Of a stretch of 64,000 bases of DNA, positions 51,555-59,751 are shown piece by piece. The notes under the pieces were generated by a model. It was not told where the DNA came from and did not search any database. It saw nothing but the letters and a program-made list of their open reading frames with translations. Each line of letters starts with the position of its first letter. Within the stretch, counting starts at the first letter, position 1. A program made the translations under genes and the position numbers. The DNA is from Sinomonas sp. P10A9 (GTDB lineage: Bacteria > Actinomycetota > Actinomycetes > Actinomycetales > Micrococcaceae): assembly GCF_041022165.1 (NCBI RefSeq), contig NZ_CP163302.1, forward strand, positions 3,782,001 to 3,846,000. Reading direction: 5' to 3'.

Positions 51555-51929
51555 ATGAGCCGCTTCGCCCCGCGCACTACCCCGGCCCTCGAGCCTGCCG
51601 AAGCAGCCAGACTGGCCGACGCGCTCGCGGCGCGGGACGTCTCGCTGTTCGTGGACGGCACGGCGCACCGCCTCGCTGGCCCCGTGGACGAGGCGGTCCG
51701 CGATCTGCTCGCGCGGTTCGCCCGCGGAGAGGCCGTGACGGTGAGCAGCGCGGAGGACGTCCTGACGGTCGCGCAGGCCGCCGACCTCGCCGGAATCAGC
51801 CACTCCTACGTGCGCAAGCTGACCGACGCGGGCATCTGGCCCGTGCAGTACCGGGGATCGCATCGGAGGATCCGGCGCGAGGACGTGCTCGCGTGGGTGG
51901 CCGCGCAGAAAAAGTCCCAGGGGACCTGA
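51555..51929 (+). CDS. Excisionase-type HTH DNA-binding protein
   Basis: A 124-aa protein. Residues about 70-118 form a MerR/excisionase-like HTH: VLTVAQAADLAGISHSYVRK, then LTDAGIWPVQYRGSHRRIRR and EDVLAWVAA. The N-terminal half is helical and typical of antitoxin-like proteins that usually precede a PIN-domain toxin. No toxin gene follows; instead the stop codon lies inside the first unit of a 21-bp repeat array. It may be an orphan antitoxin or regulator. ATG at 51555. Confidence 0.8.
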   Translation: MSRFAPRTTPALEPAEAARLADALAARDVSLFVDGTAHRLAGPVDEAVRDLLARFARGEAVTVSSAEDVLTVAQAADLAGISHSYVRKLTDAGIWPVQYRGSHRRIRREDVLAWVAAQKKSQGT

Positions 51930-52013
51930 CCCCGCATCGTCGGGACATGACCCCGCATCGTTGCGAGGTGACCCCGCATCGTCGAGACGTGACCCAGCAT
52001 CGTCGGGACCTGA
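51923..52013. repeat. 21-bp tandem repeat array between convergent genes
   Basis: Four units at 51923, 51944, 51965 and 51986, plus a partial at 52007. Consensus GASSTGACCCCGCATCGTCG plus one base. The HTH gene's TGA is part of unit one and the PucR stop is five bases after the partial unit. The unit length equals that of the jetB/PRTase arrays, and the core GAGGTGACCCC differs from theirs at one base. Confidence 0.9.
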
Positions 52014-52017
52014 GGGG

Positions 52018-53214
52018 TCAGATGCGCGGGCGGCCCGCCCAGCGCCTCGCCTTCAGCGCGAGGTGCAGCTCGAGCCGCACGCGGCCGGTCAGCGGCTCGG
52101 CACGGATGATCTTCCGAACCCGTGCGAGCCGGTGGTAGACGGTCGAGCGATGCACGTGGAGGCGGTCTGCGACGGTCTGCACGGCGCCGTCGGAGTCGTA
52201 GAGCATCTCGAGGACAGGCAGGAGCTCCCCGTTGCGGTCCTCGGCCTCGAGGATCGAGAAGTAGACGCTAGTCGGCTCAGCCGCGAGCGTGCCCATGAGC
52301 TGGTAGGCGCCGACGGCCCGCACGTCCACGAGCTCGCCGAGTGCGGGATCGACGGCGGCAGCCTGCGCAGCGATCTTGGCCTGCGTATAGGCCTCGCCGA
52401 GGCCGCGGAGCGTCGTGAATGGCTCGCTGATGCCCACGAGCACGCGTCCTGCGGGCCGGCCGGAGCGCTTGGCCAGCTCGCGTTCGTAGTGCGTGAGGAC
52501 GGCTGCATGGCTCGCACGGGCCGGGGTGCCGGCGAACAGCACGACGGCGTGCGTCTCGACTCCGGCCGTGAACAGGGCCGGGTCGATGCCGGCCGTGGCC
52601 TGCATCGCCGCCGTGCTGGTGGCCACGACCGCGGCCTGCGGGTCCTGCGGCGTGACGCCATCCGGGTCGAGGAGCACCACAACCTGCCACGGAGCGTGGC
52701 CGTGGACCTCCCGCCATCCCGCGATGGCCGCGAGCGCCGACTTGTCGCCGGCCGCCGCGGCCAGGAACTCGGCCTCGCGCCGGCGCCGGTGATCGGACTC
52801 CGCCGTGTTGGACTCGAGGAGCAGCCCTCCGATGAGCTCAAGCTCGAGGCGGATGCCGGGCAGGGCGGAGAGGATCTCCGCCGAGGTCTCCTCGTCTGCC
52901 GCCTGCTGGACCCACAGGTACCCGACCCGGAAGCCGCGCACGAGCAGGGGCACGCACACCCGGCCGTACATGCCGAGATCGGGGTTCGCCGGGACGGTGA
53001 CGGGGCGGACGGCTGTCGCAATGCCGTGCGAGAGCTGCCACGCCTGGACGTCCGCGGGGAGCCGCTTAGAGAGGAGGAAATTCACCCGCACGGGGTCGGC
53101 CTGGGCCTGGTTGGACGAGTACGCGATGAGCAGGCCATCGAGGTCCTCGACGCTCAGCCCGCGCCCGAGCTTGGCTGCCGCCGCTTCCACCAGATCTTCG
53201 ACGCCATGACGCAC
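52018..53214 (-). CDS. PucR-family regulator, AdeR-like
   Basis: A 398-aa PucR-type activator. The C-terminal HTH_30 domain (about 335-390) reads LEMLYDSDGAVQTVADRLHV, then HRSTVYHRLARVRKII. The middle GGDEF-like PucR region contains RVLVGISEPFTTLRGLGEAY. It is divergent from ald, the arrangement of AdeR, the activator of alanine dehydrogenase in mycolata. The start is uncertain: the GTG at 53214 or the GTG at 53244; neither has a clear Shine-Dalgarno. Likely senses alanine and activates ald, and perhaps cycA. Confidence 0.85.
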   Translation of the reverse strand: MRHGVEDLVEAAAAKLGRGLSVEDLDGLLIAYSSNQAQADPVRVNFLLSKRLPADVQAWQLSHGIATAVRPVTVPANPDLGMYGRVCVPLLVRGFRVGYLWVQQAADEETSAEILSALPGIRLELELIGGLLLESNTAESDHRRRREAEFLAAAAGDKSALAAIAGWREVHGHAPWQVVVLLDPDGVTPQDPQAAVVATSTAAMQATAGIDPALFTAGVETHAVVLFAGTPARASHAAVLTHYERELAKRSGRPAGRVLVGISEPFTTLRGLGEAYTQAKIAAQAAAVDPALGELVDVRAVGAYQLMGTLAAEPTSVYFSILEAEDRNGELLPVLEMLYDSDGAVQTVADRLHVHRSTVYHRLARVRKIIRAEPLTGRVRLELHLALKARRWAGRPRI

Positions 53215-53271
53215 TGCTCCAGCATACGGTGTCGCGGACCACACGAGGAGACAACTGCCGCTCCATCATCA

Positions 53272-53286
53272 GACAGCTGTCGCATC
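53272..53286. promoter_or_regulatory. Candidate operator between pucR and ald
   Basis: GACAGCTGTCGCATC contains the perfect palindrome GACAGCTGTC (53272-53281). A related GACAACTG lies about 20 bp away at about 53250. A near-identical 15-mer occurs before cycA. Confidence 0.5.
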
Positions 53287-53446
53287 GAAGATGCCGAAAT
53301 CCGCGGAAATCCGGGGAACTCCGCCATGCGTGCGCCACCGTACCTGTAACACGCCTCACAAGCGGGCCTACGCTTGAAGTACCAGCGAACGGCCCCCCGG
53401 TAAGGGAACAGAGGCCTACCGGCCCCTCGAGCAATCGGAGACGAAA

Positions 53447-54565
53447 GTGATCATCGGAGTCCCCAAGGAAATCAAGAACAACGAGTTCCGCGTGGCCATG
53501 ACGGCCGCAGGAGTGCACGAGTTCGTGGCCCACGGCCACACCGTGCTGATCGAGCGCGGCGCGGGCGTCGCCTCAGGCATCACCGATGACGAGTACCACG
53601 TTGCCGGCGCCGAGCTCGTCACGGACGCCGCGGACGTGTGGGCCCGCGCCGACATGGTCATGAAGGTCAAGGAGCCGATCGCCTCCGAGTACCGCAACTT
53701 CCGCAAGGGCCTCATCCTCTTCACGTACCTCCACCTTGCCGCCGAGCCGGAGCTCACCCGCGCCCTGCTCGATTCCGGCGTGACCGCGATCGCCTACGAG
53801 ACGGTCCAGGATGGCCGCCGGCTGCCACTCCTCGCCCCGATGTCCGAGGTCGCCGGCCGCCTGTCGGTTCAGGTCGGCGCCCAGTCGCTCCTTGCCCCGA
53901 ACGGCGGCAAGGGCATCCTCCTCGGAGGCGTACCGGGGGTCCGACCGGCCAAGGTCGTTGTGCTCGGTGCGGGCGTGGCGGGCACGAACGCCGCCGTCGT
54001 CGCGATGGGCCTCGGTGCCGATGTCACCATCCTCGACATCAACATCCCCCGGCTCACCGAGCTGGACGCCCTCTACGGCGGGCGCCTCAAGACGGTCGCG
54101 TCGAACAAGTACGAGATCGAGAAGTCGCTCGTCGAGGCCGACCTCGTGATCGGTTCCGTCCTGATCCCCGGCGCGAAGGCGCCGAAGCTGGTGACCAACG
54201 AGCTGGTGGCCCGGATGAAGCCCGGCAGCGTGCTCGTGGACATCGCGATCGACCAGGGCGGCTGCTTCGAGGACTCGCACCCCACCACGCACCAGGACCC
54301 CACGTTCCTCGTGCACAACTCGATCTTCTACTGCGTCGCGAACATGCCGGGTGCCGTCCCGAACACGTCCACCTACGCGCTCACCAACGTCACGCTCCGC
54401 TACGGCATCCAGCTCGCGGACCTCGGGGTCAAGGCTGCCCTTGAGAAGGACGAGGTACTGGCCGCCGGCCTCAACGTCGCCGCAGGGAAGGTCGTCCACC
54501 GTTCGGTCTCGGAGGCGCTCGGCCTGCCGCTCCTGAGCGACTGGCACGAGGTCGTCCCGGCCTGA
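53447..54565 (+). CDS. ald: Alanine dehydrogenase
   Basis: A 372-aa NAD-dependent L-alanine dehydrogenase, L-alanine + NAD+ + H2O = pyruvate + NH4+ + NADH. Typical sequence: IGVPKEIKNNEFRVAMTAAG at the start, the catalytic lysine in MVMKVKEP (about 71-78), the catalytic histidine in LFTYLHLAAEPEL (about 91-103) and the Rossmann segment VVLGAGVAGTNAAVVAMGLG (about 172-191). GTG at 53447, preceded by GGAGACGA. Together with cycA and the PucR regulator it forms an alanine-use module. Confidence 0.96.
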   Translation: MIIGVPKEIKNNEFRVAMTAAGVHEFVAHGHTVLIERGAGVASGITDDEYHVAGAELVTDAADVWARADMVMKVKEPIASEYRNFRKGLILFTYLHLAAEPELTRALLDSGVTAIAYETVQDGRRLPLLAPMSEVAGRLSVQVGAQSLLAPNGGKGILLGGVPGVRPAKVVVLGAGVAGTNAAVVAMGLGADVTILDINIPRLTELDALYGGRLKTVASNKYEIEKSLVEADLVIGSVLIPGAKAPKLVTNELVARMKPGSVLVDIAIDQGGCFEDSHPTTHQDPTFLVHNSIFYCVANMPGAVPNTSTYALTNVTLRYGIQLADLGVKAALEKDEVLAAGLNVAAGKVVHRSVSEALGLPLLSDWHEVVPA

Positions 54566-54585
54566 TCCCGGCCTGATCCCGGCCG

Positions 54586-54621
54586 GCACGGCGGCGCCCC
54601 TACCCGGGGGCGCCGTCGTGC
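54586..54621 (+). terminator. Hairpin terminator after ald
   Basis: 15-bp arms GCACGGCGGCGCCCC / GGGGCGCCGTCGTGC with one G:T pair, 20 nt after the ald stop. It ends in the CGTCGTGC element. Confidence 0.85.
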
Positions 54622-54732
54622 GTTGTGGCCAAGACCACACAGCGGATGGGGAATGCCTCCCGACCTCAGGAAGTTGACACATCACAGAAGTGCCCGCGCT
54701 GGTGCGGGTCATCGAATCTGTAAGGAGCCCCC

Positions 54733-55308
54733 TTGGCCGAGAACACCATCCTGACCCTCGTCGGCAGCCTGCGCGCTGAGTCCGTCAACAGCAAGTTCGC
54801 CGAGGTGGCCGCCGCGGCCGCCCCCGAGGGCACCGTCGTGAGCACGTTCGAGGGCCTCGAGGAGATCCCGTTCTACAACGAGGACCTCGACGTCGAGGGC
54901 AAGGTCCCGGCCAAGGCCGCCGAGCTCCGCGCCGCGGTCGCCGCCGCGGACGGCGTCCTCTTCGTCAGCCCCGAGTACAACGGCACGATGCCGGCCGTGC
55001 TCAACAACGCGATCGACTGGATCTCCCGCCCGTTCGGCGCCTCCTCGGCAACCGGCACGAAGGCGGCCGTGATCGGTACCTCCGCCGGCCAGTTCGGCGG
55101 CGTCTGGGCACACGACGACGTCCGCAAGTCCCTCAAGATCGCCGGCGCCGAGGTCCTCGAGGACGCCAAGCTCGCGATCGGCGCCTCCTACTCGCGCTTC
55201 GCCGAGGTGGAGCCGAAGGATGACTCTGAGGTCGTCGAGGGCATCAAGTCCGTCCTGACCGCGCTCGCCGCCCCGGTCGCCGTGGCCGAGGTCGCTTCGG
55301 CCAACTGA
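54733..55308 (+). CDS. NADPH-dependent FMN reductase
   Basis: A 191-aa flavodoxin-fold reductase of the NADPH-dependent FMN/quinone/chromate reductase family. FMN-binding loops are visible: LVGSLRAESVNSKFAEVAA (about 9-27) and FVSPEYNGTMPAVLNNAIDW (about 77-96), followed by VIGTSAGQFGGVWAHDDVR. The start codon is TTG at 54733, supported by AAGGAG 6-11 nt upstream and a well-aligned N terminus. It is likely cytosolic and could reduce flavin or quinones in oxidative stress. Confidence 0.9.
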   Translation: MAENTILTLVGSLRAESVNSKFAEVAAAAAPEGTVVSTFEGLEEIPFYNEDLDVEGKVPAKAAELRAAVAAADGVLFVSPEYNGTMPAVLNNAIDWISRPFGASSATGTKAAVIGTSAGQFGGVWAHDDVRKSLKIAGAEVLEDAKLAIGASYSRFAEVEPKDDSEVVEGIKSVLTALAAPVAVAEVASAN

Positions 55309-55347
55309 CGCCGCACCAGGCTCATCTGCAGGTCATCTTCTGAGGGT

Positions 55348-55388
55348 CATGTCCTGGGGGGGTCACTTGAGGTGGCTCCCAGGACATG
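55348..55388 (+). terminator. Hairpin after the FMN reductase gene
   Basis: 11-bp arms CATGTCCTGGG / CCCAGGACATG enclose a 19-nt loop that contains GGGGTCACTT, similar to the 21-bp repeat core. It is about 40 nt after the reductase stop. Confidence 0.6.
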
Positions 55389-55454
55389 CCCTTCAGACGT
55401 CTGTGGGGTCTTTGGACAGTAGCCGCAGGCGGTCGGCACACCTAGCATTTCGCC

Positions 55455-56852
55455 ATGACGCACGACGGCGGGACGCACCTGAGCTTCTTCGGCGCCACGG
55501 ATACGGTCACCGGTTCCCGGTACCTCGTCGAGCACGGGGACAAGCGGGTCCTCGTCGACTGCGGCCTCTTCCAGGGCTACAAGAAGCTGCGCGAGCGCAA
55601 CCGAGCGCCCCTGCCTGTCCCGCCCGAGTCGATCGACGCCGTCGTGCTCACCCACGCCCATCTCGACCACTCGGGCTACATCCCCGCCCTCGTGAAGCGC
55701 GGATTCCGCGGTCCGGTGTACTCCACTCCCGGAACCGCGGACCTGTGCACGCTCCTCCTGCCGGATAGCGGGCACCTCCAGGAGGAAGAGGCAGAGACGG
55801 CCCGGATGCGCGGCTCGTCGCGGCACAGCGATCCGCAGCCCCTGTACACGGCCCGGGACGCGGTCGACTCGCTCGCGTACTTCCACCCGCATGAGTTCCG
55901 CGAGCCGCTCCGGCTCGGGCCCGGACTCGAAGTGCGGTTCATCCCGGCGGGACACATTCTCGGCGCATCCCAGGTGCACATCACCGCAGGCACTGGAGCC
56001 GCAAAGTCCTCGGTCCACTTCACGGGGGACCTCGGACGCGAGGACGATCCGCTCATGAAGCCGCCCGCGCCCCTCGAGCCGACGGACGTGCTCGTCACCG
56101 AGTCGACCTACGGCGACCGGGCGCATCCCCGGAACGATCCCACGGAGGCGCTGGGCGACGTCGTGCGACGTGTCGCGAAGCGCAACGGGGTCGTGGTAAT
56201 CGCCGCGTTCGCGGTGGGACGGGCGGAGACGCTCATGCTGCACCTCGCGCGGCTGCGGCGCCGCGACAGGATCCCGGACATCCCGATCTACCTCAACAGC
56301 CCGATGGCCGTGGATGCCACGGAGCTCTACCAGAAGTACCCCGAGGAGCACCGGCTGAACGAGCGGGAGTTCCGCGAGATGTACGCGCTCCCCCAGATGG
56401 TCCGCGACGCCGACGATTCGCGCCTGCTGAACCTCCGTGGCGGCCCGATGGTCATCATCTCCGCGTCCGGCATGCTCACGGGCGGACGCGTGCTGCACCA
56501 CGTCGAGGCGTACGGAGAGGACCCGAAGAACGCGATCGTGCTCAGCGGCTACCAGGCCGGCGGGACGCGCGGGGCCTCCCTGCTCGACGGCGCGACGAGC
56601 CTGCGCATCTACGGCCGGGACGTGCCGATCCGCGCGGAAGTCGTGAGTCTGGACAACCTCTCCGCACACGCAGACGGCGACGAGATCATGCGCTGGATGG
56701 GCACGTGCCCACGCGCGCCGAAAATGGTCTACGTGACGCACGGCGAGGTCGGCGCCTCGGACACCCTGCGGCGCCGCATCCAGCACGAGCTCGGGTGGCG
56801 CGCCCGCGTCCCCGAGCATCTCGAGACCGTGGACCTTGCCCATCCACGCTGA
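55455..56852 (+). CDS. MBL-fold beta-CASP ribonuclease-like protein
   Basis: A 465-aa metallo-beta-lactamase-fold hydrolase with beta-CASP and RMMBL regions, similar to archaeal/bacterial CPSF73-like RNases. The zinc motif is LTHAHLDHSGYIP (HxHxDH, about 64-76). Further ligands lie in AGHILGASQVH (about 171-181) and FTGDLGRED (about 194-202). The beta-CASP motifs include VIIAAFAVGRAETLML and MVIISASGMLTGGRVLHHVE, and the RMMBL end is LSAHADGDEI. ATG at 55455. Such proteins process or degrade RNA; the target is unknown. The next gene's start lies 34 bp past its stop. Confidence 0.92.
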   Translation: MTHDGGTHLSFFGATDTVTGSRYLVEHGDKRVLVDCGLFQGYKKLRERNRAPLPVPPESIDAVVLTHAHLDHSGYIPALVKRGFRGPVYSTPGTADLCTLLLPDSGHLQEEEAETARMRGSSRHSDPQPLYTARDAVDSLAYFHPHEFREPLRLGPGLEVRFIPAGHILGASQVHITAGTGAAKSSVHFTGDLGREDDPLMKPPAPLEPTDVLVTESTYGDRAHPRNDPTEALGDVVRRVAKRNGVVVIAAFAVGRAETLMLHLARLRRRDRIPDIPIYLNSPMAVDATELYQKYPEEHRLNEREFREMYALPQMVRDADDSRLLNLRGGPMVIISASGMLTGGRVLHHVEAYGEDPKNAIVLSGYQAGGTRGASLLDGATSLRIYGRDVPIRAEVVSLDNLSAHADGDEIMRWMGTCPRAPKMVYVTHGEVGASDTLRRRIQHELGWRARVPEHLETVDLAHPR

Positions 56853-56886
56853 GAAGCACTCTGGGCTCCATACCGAGGGGGACACC

Positions 56887-57609
56887 ATGAAGACCATCCG
56901 GCTGGCTGCAGGTTCTGCCGCACTCGCTGCCGCTCTCGCCCTCGCGGGCTGCTTCGGACCCCCGTCGCCGGGCCCTTCACCGTCCGCATCGGCCTCCCAG
57001 TCCGTCCCGCCCAGCGCGTCCGCGAGCACGACGACGAGCGCGAGCCCCGCGCCGTCGTCCTCCACGGGCACCCCCTCGGCGAGCGCACCATCCACCGCGA
57101 GCACAACCCCGACGCCCAGCACGGCCCCGACGCCGAGCACTCCCGCGCCCTCGACGTCCTCGCCCACAGCGGAGCCGACCGGCGGCCAGCTTCCCGAGCA
57201 GACCGCCCCGCTGACGATCTACTACATCGCGGTCGGCGACGGCGGGGTGTCGGGTCCGGCCGTGGGCTGCGGCGACAGCGCCGTCGCAACGTACACCGAG
57301 CCGGTGACGTTCCGCGACCAGGTGGGGCCGAGCCTCAACAGGCTGTTCGCCAACCACAGCAGGACGATCGGCCAGTCCGGGCTCATCAACGTCCTGTACC
57401 AGTCGAACCTCACCTACGTGAGCGGATCCTTCGACGGCACCACGATCACCGTCCAGCTCTCCGGCTCGTTCCTCCTCGGCGGGGTGTGCGATATTCCGCG
57501 TGCCGAGGCGCAGATCAACCTGACGGCGATGGCGGCTGCCGGGGCGCAGCGGGCCGCGGTGTTCGTGAACGGGCGGCCGCTCGCGGATGTGCTGAGCCTG
57601 AAAGGCTGA
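56887..57609 (+). CDS. Lipoprotein with Ser/Thr/Pro linker and GerMN-like domain
   Basis: A 240-aa lipoprotein. The signal peptide ends in the lipobox ALALAGC (cysteine at about residue 20), followed by a Ser/Thr/Pro/Ala-rich linker (about 22-100). A GerMN-like domain (about 105-240) follows, with LTIYYIAVGDGG, INVLYQSNLTYVSGSFDGTT and VFVNGRPLADVL. The ATG at 56887 follows GGGGGA. GerMN domains occur in spore germination and cell-wall lipoproteins; here it would sit on the outer face of the membrane. Two Cys pairs in the domain may form a disulfide. Confidence 0.82.
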   Translation: MKTIRLAAGSAALAAALALAGCFGPPSPGPSPSASASQSVPPSASASTTTSASPAPSSSTGTPSASAPSTASTTPTPSTAPTPSTPAPSTSSPTAEPTGGQLPEQTAPLTIYYIAVGDGGVSGPAVGCGDSAVATYTEPVTFRDQVGPSLNRLFANHSRTIGQSGLINVLYQSNLTYVSGSFDGTTITVQLSGSFLLGGVCDIPRAEAQINLTAMAAAGAQRAAVFVNGRPLADVLSLKG

Positions 57610-57714
57610 GCGGTCGCTCCCCGCGTCCTCCCGGCCTACTCTGGAAGGGAGGCCGGCACTGACCCGTGCGGCCGCGCGGGCACGGCCTCACAGCCAAGAA
57701 CCGAGGCGACAGAC

Positions 57715-57846
57715 ATGTCAGGATTCGAGCCGGACGCCGAGGACCGGATCCACAGCGAGGCACCGGCCGAGGGCGACCCCGACCTGGACGTGACAGAGAT
57801 CCGGGCCCACTCCGAGGCGCCAGCGGAGGGACCCGACGAAGACTAG
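57715..57846 (+). CDS. Short acidic 43-aa protein
   Basis: A 43-residue ORF, ATG at 57715 with GAGGCGA 5-11 nt upstream, ending TAG at 57846. It is highly acidic and contains a duplicated motif, HSEAPAEGDPD and HSEAPAEGPDE. No family is recognised. It lies between the lipoprotein and a strong terminator, so it is transcribed but its role is unknown. Confidence 0.6.
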   Translation: MSGFEPDAEDRIHSEAPAEGDPDLDVTEIRAHSEAPAEGPDED

Positions 57847-57891
57847 CTGCTGAGAAACCTGCGGGCGCGCTGGCGAGGGGCTGCCAGCGCG

Positions 57892-57931
57892 GAGAGGTAA
57901 CGCCACGGCCGGGTCCGTGGCGTTACCTCTC
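57892..57931 (+). terminator. 17-bp stem terminator
   Basis: Perfect arms GAGAGGTAACGCCACGG / CCGTGGCGTTACCTCTC with a 6-nt loop, 45 nt after the small acidic gene. It insulates the AAA ATPase gene. Confidence 0.9.
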
Positions 57932-57953
57932 GGCAGACCCTATGATGGCTTGA

Positions 57954-57988
57954 GATTCACGAGATTCACAGGATTCACCGACATTCAC
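57954..57988 (+). repeat. Four iteron-like 9-bp repeats before the AAA ATPase gene
   Basis: GATTCAC occurs at 57954, 57963 and 57972, and as CATTCAC at 57982, a spacing of 9-10 bp, ending just before the Shine-Dalgarno AGGAG at 57989-57993 and the GTG at 57999. The pattern is like iterons or a regulator binding array in the 5' leader. Confidence 0.8.
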
Positions 57989-57998
57989 AGGAGATCGT

Positions 57999-59087
57999 GT
58001 GGAAAACCCCTTCAAGCCGACCGCTGGCGCCACGCCCCCCGACATCATCGGCAGGCAGGGCCTGCTCGACGAGTTCGCCTACGGGCTCCGGATCCGATCC
58101 GGGGCCCCCGGCCTCCTGACCATCTTCACCGGGGCGCGGGGGGTGGGCAAGACCGTCATGCTCGGGGCCGCCGAGAACACCGCCCGCGCCCAAGGGTGGG
58201 CCGTCATCTCCGAGACGGCGACGCACGGCTTCCTGGGCCGCATCGGCAACGCCATGGGCGAGTTCGCCGACGAGCTCGGCGACGGGCCTTCCGGCAGGAA
58301 GATCACCGGGGTGACCGTCGCCGGCTTCGGCGTGACGACCCATCTCCCGCCGGAGAAGCAGGTCGAGTGGCGCGAGACAGGGGCGCGCCTGCTGAGGCTC
58401 CTCGACTCCCGCGGAACGGGACTTGTCATCACCGTGGACGAGATCCATGCTGCCGATCGGCAGGAGATCGCCCAGCTTGCGGCAGACGTGCAGCACTTCA
58501 TCAGGGAGGGGCTGCCCATCGGCCTGGTCTTCGCGGGCCTCCCGGCTGCGGTCTCCGACCTGCTCAACGAGGGGGTGGCCACGTTCCTGCGGAGAGCAGA
58601 CAGGATCGATCTGCACGGGGCATCCATCGAGGAGGTCCAGCGGTCCTACGAACAGACCTTCGCCGCAGGAGGCTTTCCGCTCGAACCCGCTCTGGCGGCG
58701 GCCGCAGCCGAAGCCACCGGCGGCTACCCCTTCCTGATCCAGCTCGTCGGGTACTTCCTGTGGCAGGAGGCGGAGGAGGCGTCGGAACTCACGGCGGCCC
58801 ATGTGGAGCACGCCGTCGCGGCGGCACACCGCAGGAACGAGCGAGTGGTCATCGAAGCGGCCCTGTCGAGCGCGTCGCACCGCGACCTCGACTTCCTGAG
58901 GGCCATGGCCGAGGACGACGACGCCTCGTCGGTAGGCGACATCGGTGCGCGCATCGTGGCCAAGCCGAACACCATCGGCAACTACAGGTCACGGCTCATC
59001 GACGCCGGCCTCATCGAGCCGGCCGGGTACGGGATCGTGCGGTTCGCGATCCCCGGGCTCCGCGAGCACCTGCGCGAGAACCGCTGA
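57999..59087 (+). CDS. ORC/Cdc6-type AAA ATPase
   Basis: A 362-aa AAA_16-like ATPase. Walker A is FTGARGVGKTVMLG (about 43-56) and Walker B is VITVDEIHAAD (about 145-155). A sensor-1-like arginine/asparagine region lies near LVFAGLPAAVSDLL. The C-terminal winged helix (about 290-360) reads VEHAVAAAHRRNERVVIEAA ... IVAKPNTIGNYRSRLIDAGL. The architecture resembles archaeal Cdc6/ORC1 proteins and bacterial STAND-type ATPases found in mobile or defence contexts. GTG start at 57999 behind 9-bp repeats. No partner genes are adjacent. Confidence 0.85.
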   Translation: MENPFKPTAGATPPDIIGRQGLLDEFAYGLRIRSGAPGLLTIFTGARGVGKTVMLGAAENTARAQGWAVISETATHGFLGRIGNAMGEFADELGDGPSGRKITGVTVAGFGVTTHLPPEKQVEWRETGARLLRLLDSRGTGLVITVDEIHAADRQEIAQLAADVQHFIREGLPIGLVFAGLPAAVSDLLNEGVATFLRRADRIDLHGASIEEVQRSYEQTFAAGGFPLEPALAAAAAEATGGYPFLIQLVGYFLWQEAEEASELTAAHVEHAVAAAHRRNERVVIEAALSSASHRDLDFLRAMAEDDDASSVGDIGARIVAKPNTIGNYRSRLIDAGLIEPAGYGIVRFAIPGLREHLRENR

Positions 59088-59113
59088 CACGGGAGGTTTC
59101 CGTTAGGCCGCTC

Positions 59114-59578
59114 TCAGCGGCCCTCGGTGACCACCTTGGCGAGGTTGGCAAGGCCCTTCTCGAAGTCCTTGCCGATCATCGTGTCCATGTTCATGACCTT
59201 CGCGAAGACTGCGGCTACCCCCGTGTTCTGGCCCTTCATAGACCAGGTGACGCGCGTGCCGCCATGGTCGGGCTCGAACGTGAAGCCGGTCGGGTTGACC
59301 GCCTTGAACGGCTTGACGAACACGAGGCGCAGGCGGATGCTCTCGGCCTCCACGGCCTCGAGAATCTGCATGCTCCCGGCCCCCGCCTTGCGATTGCCCC
59401 GCCACGAGTACTGGGCGCCGACACCAGACTGGGGGCCCGAGTAGGTACGCTCCATTCCGGGGTCGAGGTCCTCCCAGGGGGACCACGCCGGCCACCCGTG
59501 GAAGTTCACGACGTGCGGATAGACCGCCTCGGGCGGGGCTGGGATGAAGGCGCTGCGAGTGATCGTGTAAGCAGCCAT
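59114..59578 (-). CDS. SRPBCC-fold protein
   Basis: A 154-aa helix-grip (START-like, SRPBCC) protein. Family wording: SAFIPAPPEAVYPHVVNFHG at the start, WSPWEDLDPGMERTYSG, then EAESIRLRLVFVKPFKAVNP and DHGGTRVTWSMKGQNTG. It probably binds a hydrophobic ligand; the role is unknown. ATG at 59578. It is convergent with the AAA ATPase gene, 26 bp apart. Confidence 0.88.
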   Translation of the reverse strand: MAAYTITRSAFIPAPPEAVYPHVVNFHGWPAWSPWEDLDPGMERTYSGPQSGVGAQYSWRGNRKAGAGSMQILEAVEAESIRLRLVFVKPFKAVNPTGFTFEPDHGGTRVTWSMKGQNTGVAAVFAKVMNMDTMIGKDFEKGLANLAKVVTEGR

Positions 59579-59751
59579 GGAGCCAACTCTAGTGCGGCAT
59601 GAAGGCGGCGTTAAGGCTCCAGCGTCCCGACTGCTCGAGCCCCGGGCCGGCGGAGCTTGAACGAGCCGGTCCCGTACTCGCCCGCGAGCCAGTGCTCACC
59701 CGCGGCGCCGCCTTGCGCAGCTGCCGCATTTGTAAAACGCGGCGGCGTTGT

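Noticed and set aside
51222..51863. Open frame on the minus strand across the 39-bp repeats and the HTH gene
   Set aside because: It is open because the repeat period is a multiple of three, and it is antisense to a gene with a clear HTH.
51923..52013. CRISPR array
   Set aside because: Units are contiguous 21-bp tandem copies without spacers, and there are no cas genes.
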